From Actinomycetes bacterium (lineage in GTDB: Bacteria > Actinomycetota > Actinomycetes > Mycobacteriales > Cryptosporangiaceae): a stretch of DNA of 52,439 nucleotides. The stretch covers positions 1 to 52,439 of the forward strand of contig JAOPVE010000097.1 in the NCBI GenBank assembly GCA_025963185.1, written 5' to 3'. The notes under the pieces are model-generated. The model searched no databases. It saw only the letters and a program-made list of their open reading frames with translations, and had not been told where the DNA came from. This document shows, in pieces, positions 16,959 to 23,830 of the stretch. Positions within the stretch are counted from its first letter, which is position 1, and each line of letters starts with the position of its first letter. Made by a program: the position numbers and the translations under genes.

Positions 16959-18226
16959 CCGAGCAGCCTGCCCGGCTCACCGGCCCCCAGCTCGCCCGGC
17001 GGCTCGGGGTGGCGGACGCGGTGGTCCTCGGCCTCGGATCCATGCTCGGCGCTGGCGTCTTCGCCGCGTTCGCCCCGGCAGCGGCGGCCGCGGGCGCGGT
17101 GGGGCTCGTCGCCGGGCTGGTGCTCGCCGCGCTGATCGCGTACTGCAACGCCACCTCGTCGGCCCGGCTCGCGGCCCGCTATCCCGAGTCCGGCGGAACG
17201 TACGTGTACGGGCGGGAGCGGCTCGGCGAGGGCTGGGGCAACCTCGCGGGCTGGGCATTCGTCACCGGCAAGACGGCGAGCTGCGCGGCCATGGCGCTGG
17301 CGATCGGCACCTACGCCGCCCCCGGGCACGCCCGGATCGCGGCGGCCGCGGCGGTGGCGATCCTCACGCTGGTCAACCTCGGCGGGATCACCAGGACCGC
17401 CCGGCTCACGCTGGTCTTCGTCGTCATCACCCTGACCGTGCTGGCGCTCGTAGTGGGCACGGGGCTGGCCGCCGGGCATGGGTCGGTCAGCCGGATCGCC
17501 GATCCGGCGCACCTGTCGCCGCTGGGTGTCCTGCGCGCGGCCGGGCTGCTGTTCTTCGCCTTCGCCGGGTACGCCCGGATCGCCACCCTCGGCGAGGAGG
17601 TGCGGGATCCGGAGCGGACGATCCCCCGGGCCATTCCGCGGGCGCTCGGCATCGTCCTGCTGGTCTACGCGATGACGGGCCTGACCGCGCTCGCCGTGCT
17701 CGGGGCGGACCGCCTGGCCAGGTCGGACGCGCCGCTGGCCGCCGTCGTGGCCGCGGCGGGGGCTCCGGCCCTCACCGGGGTGGTGCGCGCGGGCGCGGTG
17801 ATCGCCGTGGCGGGTGTGCTCCTCGCGCTGATCGCCGGGATCGGCCGGACCGCGCTGGCCATGGCCCGCCGGGGCGACCTGCCGCGCCCGCTCGCGGTGG
17901 TGAGCCCCCGTCACCAGGTGCCCGCGCGCGCCGAACTCGCCGTGGCCGCCGTGGTGATCGCGCTGGTCAGCACGGCGGATCTCGGCTGGGCGATCGGCCT
18001 GAGCAGCTGCACCGTGCTCGTCTACTACGCGATCGCCAACGCCAGCGCGCTCACCCTGCCTGGCGCCCGCCTCGTGCCCGCGGCCGGCCTGGCTGGATGC
18101 CTGGTGCTGGCCGCGAGCGTGCCGTGGCGGAGCCTGGCCGCCGGGGCGGTGGCGCTGTCCATCGGTGTCATCGCGAGGGCGGTACGGATCAGAACGGCTT
18201 CCGGGTCCACTCCCCGTCGATCATGA
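16955..18226 (+). CDS. APC-family amino acid/polyamine permease
   Basis: The coding frame begins right at the iclR stop. GGAGG at 16946-16950 precedes a CTG at 16955 that overlaps the TGA, and there is no ATG or GTG nearby in frame (the next GTG is near 17009, inside the first helix). So a CTG start is proposed, with caution. The about 423-residue product has about 12 hydrophobic helices. Helix 1 has the substrate loop LGLGSMLGAGVFAAF, followed by ARYPESGGTYVYGRERLGE, both typical of APC transporters. Loop signature EEVRDPERTIPRAI fits amino acid permeases. The end overlaps the opposite-strand nagA end by 38 nt. The substrate is unknown. Confidence 0.85.
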   Translation: MTEQPARLTGPQLARRLGVADAVVLGLGSMLGAGVFAAFAPAAAAAGAVGLVAGLVLAALIAYCNATSSARLAARYPESGGTYVYGRERLGEGWGNLAGWAFVTGKTASCAAMALAIGTYAAPGHARIAAAAAVAILTLVNLGGITRTARLTLVFVVITLTVLALVVGTGLAAGHGSVSRIADPAHLSPLGVLRAAGLLFFAFAGYARIATLGEEVRDPERTIPRAIPRALGIVLLVYAMTGLTALAVLGADRLARSDAPLAAVVAAAGAPALTGVVRAGAVIAVAGVLLALIAGIGRTALAMARRGDLPRPLAVVSPRHQVPARAELAVAAVVIALVSTADLGWAIGLSSCTVLVYYAIANASALTLPGARLVPAAGLAGCLVLAASVPWRSLAAGAVALSIGVIARAVRIRTASGSTPRRS

Positions 18227-19343
18227 TCGCGTCGACGGCGAGATCCGCGTCGAGGACCAGCAGGTTCGCGGTCAGGCCCTCGGCGATCGAGCCGATCTCC
18301 TTGTCCAGGCCGACTACGCGGGCCGGGGTGGTGCTCAGCGCCGCGCTGACGTCCTGGATCGGCACACCGGAGTTCACGACCCGGCGCAGCGCCGAGTCCA
18401 TGGTCAGGGTGCTTCCCGCGATCGCGTGGGTGCCTTCGAGCAGCGCGATCCCGTTCTGGACGTGGACCATCTGGGGGCCGAGTGGGTAGATGCCGTCCGC
18501 GGCGCCCGCGGCGGCCATCGCGTCGGTGATCATCGCGACCCGGTTCGGTCCACAGTGGTCGAAGACCAGGCGGGTGATCGCGTCGTGCAGGTGCACGCCG
18601 TCCGCGACGATCTCGACGACGACCTCGGGGTGCTCCAGCAGGGCCGTGGCCGGTCCGGGCTCGCGGTGGTGGACCCCGCGCATGCCGTTGAACAGGTGGG
18701 TGGCGAGCCGGGCGCCGGCCTCCAGTCCTTCGCAGGTCTGGTCGTAGGTGGCGTCGGTGTGGCCGATCGCCGCCACCGCTCCCGCGTCGACGATCCGCTT
18801 GATGAGGTCGATCGCGCCGGGTAGTTCGGGGGCGATCGTCACCACCCGGACGTGCCCGCGGCCCGCGGTGAGCATCGCGTCGAGCGCCGCCGGATCCGGA
18901 GCCAGCAGGTACGCCGGATCCTGGGCCCCACAACGGATGTGCGAGAGGAACGGGCCTTCGAGATGGATCCCGGCGATGTGGCCGTCGTCGGCGAGATCCG
19001 CGAGGACCTCGGCGCCGCGCACGATGTCGTCGATCGGGTTCGTGAGCAGGCTCGCCAGCGAGGTCGTGGTGCCGTGGGTCCGGTGCAGGGCCAGCGCGCC
19101 GAGCGCCTCGTCCGCGTCACCGATCGTGAGGCTCTTGCCGCCGCCACCGTGGACGTGCAGGTCGACGAATCCGGGCAGCAGCCAGCGTCCACCGAGGTCG
19201 AGCTCGTCGTGACCGTCCGAAGAAGACGGGCGGGGATCCTGCGGGCCACCCACAGCGGCGATCCTGCCCTCGCTGACGGTGATCCACCCGCCCTCGACGA
19301 CGCCGCTCGGCAGAACCAGCCGGGCCGAGTGCAACACGCTCAT
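18189..19343 (-). CDS. nagA: N-acetylglucosamine-6-phosphate deacetylase
   Basis: This amidohydrolase converts GlcNAc-6-P to GlcN-6-P and acetate. The 384-residue length is typical. Metal and substrate motifs are in order: DLHVHGGGG (about 60), HLEGPF, GHTDA (about 190), THLFNGM, ADGVHLH and the catalytic Asp in MITDAMAAAG. The start codon ATG overlaps the stop of the upstream kinase as ATGA, so both are one translationally coupled unit. The 3' end overlaps the permease on the other strand by 38 nt. Regulation is probably through the DasR-like operator at 20657. NagB is not in the window. Confidence 0.95.
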   Translation of the reverse strand: MSVLHSARLVLPSGVVEGGWITVSEGRIAAVGGPQDPRPSSSDGHDELDLGGRWLLPGFVDLHVHGGGGKSLTIGDADEALGALALHRTHGTTTSLASLLTNPIDDIVRGAEVLADLADDGHIAGIHLEGPFLSHIRCGAQDPAYLLAPDPAALDAMLTAGRGHVRVVTIAPELPGAIDLIKRIVDAGAVAAIGHTDATYDQTCEGLEAGARLATHLFNGMRGVHHREPGPATALLEHPEVVVEIVADGVHLHDAITRLVFDHCGPNRVAMITDAMAAAGAADGIYPLGPQMVHVQNGIALLEGTHAIAGSTLTMDSALRRVVNSGVPIQDVSAALSTTPARVVGLDKEIGSIAEGLTANLLVLDADLAVDAIMIDGEWTRKPF

Positions 19344-20284
19344 GACTGGCTCCTGTCACCATCAAGTAGATCCCAGCCCATGAGGGCTGCACCGAGGGAG
19401 CCGGCGGCGTCGCCGAGCTCCGCCCGCACCAGGCGGGGCGCCCGGGCGAAAGTCAGATGTGCCGCGAGTGCCTTGCGCAGCGGCGCGAGCAGCGTCTCGC
19501 CCGCGTCGCCCACCCCGCCGCCGATGACGACGAGGCCGGGGTCGAGTACCAGCGTGACGTGGGCGAGGGCCAGGGCGAGGGCCTCGACGGCGTCGTTCCA
19601 GACCGCGCTCGCCGCCGGATCCCCGGTGGCGACCCGCGCGGCCACCTCGGCCGCGCTCAGTGCCGTGGCGTTCCCGCCGCGCTTGGCCTGCAGGACCGCG
19701 TAGTGCCGGGCGATCGAGGATCCCGAGGCCAGCGTCTCCATGCAGCCCGCGGATCCGCAGCCGCATGGCTCGCCGCCGGGCCGGACCACGATGTGGCCGA
19801 CCTCGCCCGCCCCGCCGTTCGCGCCGCCGATGGCCTGGCCGTCGATGACGATGGCCGCGGCGATGCCGGTGCCGATCGGGAGGAACAGGAACTGCCGGTA
19901 GCCGCGCCCGGCGCCGAGCCTTGCCTCGGCCACGCCACCGGCCCTGACGTCATGGCCGAGTGCGACCGGGACGCCGATCCGCTCGTTGACCAGCTTCTGT
20001 AACGGGACGTCCCGCCAGCCGATGTTCGCGGAGAACAGGGCGGTTCCGGTCGTCTCCTCGACGATCCCGGGGACGGCCACGCCGGCCGCGCCGCACTCGA
20101 AACCGCGGGTGCTGGCAGCGGCGGCGAGATCCGCGGCGAAGTCCACGATCGCCGTGACCACGGCGTCTGGGCCGTGTTCGCGGTTGGTGGGCCGCCGATC
20201 GGTGTGCAGGACGGTGCCATCAGCCGCGGTGAGTGCGGCTTTCATGGCGGTTCCACCCACGTCGAGTCCTATTGCGCAGTGCAC
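19340..20284 (-). CDS. ROK-family sugar kinase, probable N-acetylglucosamine kinase
   Basis: GTG 20284 has AGGAG 6 nt upstream and starts exactly at the ATP-binding motif (AIGLDVGGTAMKAAL), giving 314 residues. The ROK signature is intact: ALGHDVRAGGVAEARLG, PIGTGIAAAI, GEVGHIVV and the zinc motif CGCGSAGCME. ROK kinases phosphorylate glucose, GlcNAc, ManNAc or fructose. The ATGA overlap with nagA and the DasR-type operator argue for GlcNAc, which would give GlcNAc-6-P for NagA. A glucokinase role cannot be excluded from sequence. A short Cys-rich open frame ends 20 nt upstream. Confidence 0.9.
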   Translation of the reverse strand: MHCAIGLDVGGTAMKAALTAADGTVLHTDRRPTNREHGPDAVVTAIVDFAADLAAAASTRGFECGAAGVAVPGIVEETTGTALFSANIGWRDVPLQKLVNERIGVPVALGHDVRAGGVAEARLGAGRGYRQFLFLPIGTGIAAAIVIDGQAIGGANGGAGEVGHIVVRPGGEPCGCGSAGCMETLASGSSIARHYAVLQAKRGGNATALSAAEVAARVATGDPAASAVWNDAVEALALALAHVTLVLDPGLVVIGGGVGDAGETLLAPLRKALAAHLTFARAPRLVRAELGDAAGSLGAALMGWDLLDGDRSQS

Positions 20285-20304
20285 TGGAGGCTCCTCGACG
20301 CCGC

Positions 20305-20406
20305 TCAGGAGTGAGCACTGGCCGGCCGCGGCCACGGGATCACCGCGGCGGGGCAGGCACAGCGGCAGTTGAGCAGGCTGGGGAGCACAGTCCACAGCGG
20401 GGGCAT
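20305..20406 (-). CDS. Possible 33-residue leader peptide (CxCxC) before the kinase gene
   Basis: ATG 20406 has GGAG at a 5-nt spacing and the frame stops at 20305, 20 nt before the kinase start. The peptide is hydrophobic with a CRCAC cluster at residues 14-18 and a Pro-rich end. It lies between the dre site and the kinase gene, so it would be on the same mRNA. It could be an upstream regulatory frame or chance. No family is known to me. Confidence 0.35.
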   Translation of the reverse strand: MPPLWTVLPSLLNCRCACPAAVIPWPRPASAHS

Positions 20407-21146
20407 GGTTACTCCGATCGAGGTCGACTCCCACCCGGATAGTTCCGCGTGGTGCGACAGGCATCGGCCCATGCCTGGACACGTGGCAGCCCGGACCGGG
20501 CGCCACGAATGCCCAAATGATGCACGACGGGGGTAGGCGAGGCAAGAGACCGCCGATGTGCCTGATGCCGTCCGCTCACCCTCAGGCGTGGCCGGTACCG
20601 AAATTTGGCGCAAAACGAGGGCAATTCGGGCGGCAGGACTTGACGCAGGCTGCCACATAGGTCTAGACCAATATCGCGAGAGTTCAGGTCAGGGCTTTGC
20701 CCCGCCTGTGGACTCTCGTTTGCTGCCCTTTCCCCGAAGTCGCACACATCACGTCGCTGGCTGGTGAACGGCCCTTCACCGTCCAGTACGCCTTTCCACC
20801 CTCGCGGATCCTGCGCGTGGGTGCGCTTGCCGCATTCCTCCTTACTCCTTGCCGATCTACCCGTTGCCCGATACGGCACGCCCGGCGCGGTTGTCGCCGT
20901 GTGCGGTGCCGTGGCGCCCCCGTTTCCGGCGCGCCCGCCGGTCGTTGATCCCGGCATGGGCGCCCCGCGACCGCGGATTAGTCCCAGTTGCCAGGGAACG
21001 CACTTTTTACCTCAGCGAGCTACAGTGTTCGCGGCTTCGGCGGCCGCGTGGTTTCCGGGGACTGTCGGGCCACCGTGATTCAATGGCCGCTAAATCACAG
21101 TCGTGTGATTGTGGCCCGCTAGGGCCTGTCGAGTTCGAGGAGAGAG
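20407..21146. other. Divergent intergenic region with DasR-type operator
   Basis: I find no convincing gene in these about 740 nt, and open frames here lack ribosome-binding sites. The stretch holds the near-palindromic dre site (20657-20672), so the amino-sugar operon has a leader of up to about 370 nt. On the other side lie the control sequences of the DUF3263 gene, with an AT-rich patch just before 21147. Confidence 0.65.
20657..20672. promoter_or_regulatory. Near-consensus DasR (dre) operator upstream of the ROK kinase-nagA operon
   Basis: ATAGGTCTAGACCAAT contains the perfect 10-bp core palindrome GGTCTAGACC and matches 13 of 16 positions of the Streptomyces dre consensus. DasR, a GntR-type repressor released by GlcN-6-P, controls chitin and GlcNAc genes there. 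The position above a GlcNAc kinase/deacetylase operon is what that model predicts. Confidence 0.8.
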
Positions 21147-21455
21147 ATGGACGCCACCGTAGCCAGCGCGCTGTCCAGCGCCCCGGCAGAGGGGGCCGAA
21201 GACGGGGGCCTCACCCGGCGAGAACGCGAGATCCTGGCGTTCGAGCGCCAGTGGTGGAAGTACGCGGGCGCCAAGGAACAGGCTGTGAAAGACCTGTTCG
21301 ACATGTCCGCGACCCGGTACTACCAGGTGCTCAACGCCCTGATCGACCGCCAGGAAGCGCTCGCGCACGACCCCATGCTGGTCAAGCGCCTCCGCCGGCT
21401 GCGCGCCGCGCGCCAGCGGGCCCGCTCGGCCCGCCGCCTCGGCGTCCAGGCCTAG
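21147..21455 (+). CDS. DUF3263 family protein
   Basis: The ATG has GAGGAGAG a few nt upstream. The 102-residue protein has an unstructured Ala-rich N-terminus. The DUF3263 core follows (about 22-85): LTRREREILAFERQWWKYAG then FDMSATRYYQVLNALIDRQEAL, ending in an Arg-rich tail. The core looks like a sigma-region-4/helix-turn-helix-like fold, and the Arg-rich tail suggests nucleic-acid contact, but the molecular role is not established. It is widespread in actinobacteria. A palindromic element follows 22 nt after the stop. Confidence 0.9.
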   Translation: MDATVASALSSAPAEGAEDGGLTRREREILAFERQWWKYAGAKEQAVKDLFDMSATRYYQVLNALIDRQEALAHDPMLVKRLRRLRAARQRARSARRLGVQA

Positions 21456-21477
21456 CGCCGTACCGCCGAAGTGCCGC

Positions 21478-21529
21478 CGAAGTGCGGTGACTCCGGCCGG
21501 TCCCGACCGGCCGCGAGTACCGCACTTCG
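21478..21529. repeat. Dispersed palindromic element, copy C
   Basis: The 11-bp arms CGAAGTGCGGT and ACCGCACTTCG continue with a bulged GACT/AGT match to an 8-bp inner stem GGCCGGTC-CC-GACCGGCC. It lies between convergent stops (21455 and 21547). Confidence 0.9.
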
Positions 21530-21546
21530 AGAGTTCGGCAGCGCGG

Positions 21547-23745
21547 TCAGGGCTGGTGGGTCTCCGCGTAGGTCGCGAGCCAGGCCACCTGCACCGGGTC
21601 GAGTGACGCGCGGGTACGGTCCCGCGCCGCCTTGACGTGTGCCGCCGTCACCTGCGCGCTGGTCATCGACTCGCGCATCGCCGCCAGCGCTGCCTCGCGC
21701 ACCAGGGCCGCGCAGTCCGCCGCCGAGAACCCGTCGAGTTCCGCCGCCAGCGCCGCGATGTCGACGTCCGGCGCGAAGGGAACGTGGCGCGCGGCCGCCT
21801 TGAGGATCTCGGCGCGAGCCTCGGCGTCCGGCGGTGGCACGTAGATCAGCCGTTCCAGCCGCCCGGGCCGCAGCAGCGCCGGATCCACGAGGTCGGGCCG
21901 GTTCGTCGCGCCGACCACTACGACGTTGCGCAGGTCCTCCACACCGTCCAGTTCGGTCAGCAGGGCCGCGACCACGCGATCCGTGGTGCCGCCGTCGCTG
22001 GCCTGGCCGCGGATCGGCGCGAGGGCGTCGACTTCGTCCAGGAAGACGAGGGCAGGAGCGGCCTCGCGCGCGTGCCGGAACAGTTCGCGAACCGCGCGCT
22101 CGCTCTCCCCGACCCACTTGCTCAGCAGCTCGGCGCCCTTGACCGCCAGCACGTTCGCCTGTCCGGTGCCCGCGAGCGCCTTGACCAGGAACGTCTTGCC
22201 ACACCCCGGCGGACCATAGAGCAGCACGCCGCGGGGCGGGGTGACGCCGAGGCGCGCGAACGTGTCGGGGTAGCTGAGCGGCCACAGGACCGACTCGGTG
22301 AGCGCCTGCTTGACCTCGGTCATGTCGCCGACGTCGTCGAGACTCACGGATCCGACGTGGAGCGACGAGTCGGCCATCGACGTCGGCCGGACCACCTCCA
22401 GCGCCCCGTCGAAGTCGGCCTTGGCGACCTCGGGCGTCGGATCGTCCTTCTGCCGGATCGCCGCCCGGACCCCGGCCTCGCGGACCAGCGCCATGAGGTC
22501 CGCGGCGACGAACCCGGGCGTGCGGGTGGCGACGTCTTCGAGTGTCACGTCGGGCGCGAGTGGCACGGCCCGCACGAGCACGTCGAGCAACTGCCTGCGC
22601 TGGGCGCCGTCCGGCAGCGGGATCGACAGCTCCAGGTCGAGGATCCCGGGCCGCCGCAGCGCCGGATCCACGGACTCGGGCCGGCTTGTCGTACACACCA
22701 CGGCGAGCCCGGCCGCGACCACATCGGCGATGAGCTGGCGCAGCACGGTGGCAACCGGGCCGGGCGAGTCCCGCGGGGCCAGCGCGTCGACGTCGGAGAT
22801 CAGCAGCACGGCCGGTGCCGCGGCGCGGGCGTCCGCCGCGGCCTTGCGCAGCGCCGTCGCGGCGGCGTCGTTGGTGAGCGCGGCGAGGCCGGGCGCCCAC
22901 ACGGTCACGACCCGGGCCTGGACCGCGGCGGCCACGGCGGCCACGAGGGTCGCCTTCCCGGATCCGGCGGGCCCGGTCACGAGCACCCCGAGCTGCGCGG
23001 TCGTGTGCAGGCGGTCCAGCACCTCGCGGTGGTGGAAGCCGAGGTCGAACAGCTCCCGCAGGCGGGCGGCCTGGCTCTCCAGTCCGGCGAGGTCGGCCAG
23101 CGAGGGGGCCGGCTCGTCAACGGTGACGGCCGCGGGCGCCGGGGTCCCGGATCCGGCGGTCGCCGCGCCGTCCCGCCACCGGACCATCGTGTCCATCGTC
23201 ACGAGCGCGGCCTGGCCCGGATCGCAGTCGGTGACCGTGAGGAGCACCGCGGTCCAGCCGACCCCGACCGTGTTGCGCAGGCTCAGCCGGGCCGCGTCCA
23301 CGAGGTCCTTGTGGGGAGTGGCGGGGGCGATGTCCTGGGGGAGTAGTGACACGTTGTCACCGGACGTGACGACCTTGCCGAGTAGTGCGAGCCGCAGCAT
23401 CTCCGGCGGCACGGCGGCCACGACCTGCGCCTCCCCGGCCACCGTCACCGACCGGGCCGCCCGCATCGGAGCTGGCTCGACCGTCACCTGGGTCCCGCTG
23501 CGCACGCCGAGGTTGCCCAGAGTGACGTCGTCGGCCAGCAGGAGTCCCCGGCCCTGCTCGCCCGCCAGCGCGGCGATCCCCCCGGTCGTGCGGGATCCGC
23601 CGAGCAGCACCGGATCCCCGGGGGAGATGCCGAGCGCGGCGAGGACCTCGGGGTGCAGCCGGACGATCCCGCGGCGCGCGTCGAGTGCGGCCGGGCGCAG
23701 GCTGGCGGTCAGGGTGAGGCTCGCGGTCGGGAGGCGGTCGGTCAC
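21547..23745 (-). CDS. CDC48/p97-like double AAA ATPase with a degenerate first ATPase domain
   Basis: GTG 23745 is chosen as the first start matching the family; its ribosome-binding site is weak (GCGGA). The 732-residue protein has an N-terminal double-psi-barrel-like region (about 1-190) and two AAA modules. D1 (about 215-430) has Walker A GPAGSGKA, where the usual Thr/Ser is Ala, and Walker B LLISDVDAL, where DE is DV, so it is probably unable to hydrolyse ATP. D2 (about 480-700) is canonical: GPPGCGKT, LVFLDEVDAL and TNRPDLVDPALLRPGR. It should act as a hexameric unfoldase or segregase in the cytoplasm. Relatives in actinobacteria are separate from Mpa/ARC, which lacks tandem AAA domains. 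The partner is unknown. Confidence 0.92.
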   Translation of the reverse strand: MTDRLPTASLTLTASLRPAALDARRGIVRLHPEVLAALGISPGDPVLLGGSRTTGGIAALAGEQGRGLLLADDVTLGNLGVRSGTQVTVEPAPMRAARSVTVAGEAQVVAAVPPEMLRLALLGKVVTSGDNVSLLPQDIAPATPHKDLVDAARLSLRNTVGVGWTAVLLTVTDCDPGQAALVTMDTMVRWRDGAATAGSGTPAPAAVTVDEPAPSLADLAGLESQAARLRELFDLGFHHREVLDRLHTTAQLGVLVTGPAGSGKATLVAAVAAAVQARVVTVWAPGLAALTNDAAATALRKAAADARAAAPAVLLISDVDALAPRDSPGPVATVLRQLIADVVAAGLAVVCTTSRPESVDPALRRPGILDLELSIPLPDGAQRRQLLDVLVRAVPLAPDVTLEDVATRTPGFVAADLMALVREAGVRAAIRQKDDPTPEVAKADFDGALEVVRPTSMADSSLHVGSVSLDDVGDMTEVKQALTESVLWPLSYPDTFARLGVTPPRGVLLYGPPGCGKTFLVKALAGTGQANVLAVKGAELLSKWVGESERAVRELFRHAREAAPALVFLDEVDALAPIRGQASDGGTTDRVVAALLTELDGVEDLRNVVVVGATNRPDLVDPALLRPGRLERLIYVPPPDAEARAEILKAAARHVPFAPDVDIAALAAELDGFSAADCAALVREAALAAMRESMTSAQVTAAHVKAARDRTRASLDPVQVAWLATYAETHQP

Positions 23746-23830
23746 TCCGCGAGCGTAGTCACGACGTCCCGCTGAGAGCCCGCTGAGAGCGTGCGACGAC
23801 TTGTCAGCGCCGCACCGTACGGTTGCGGAC

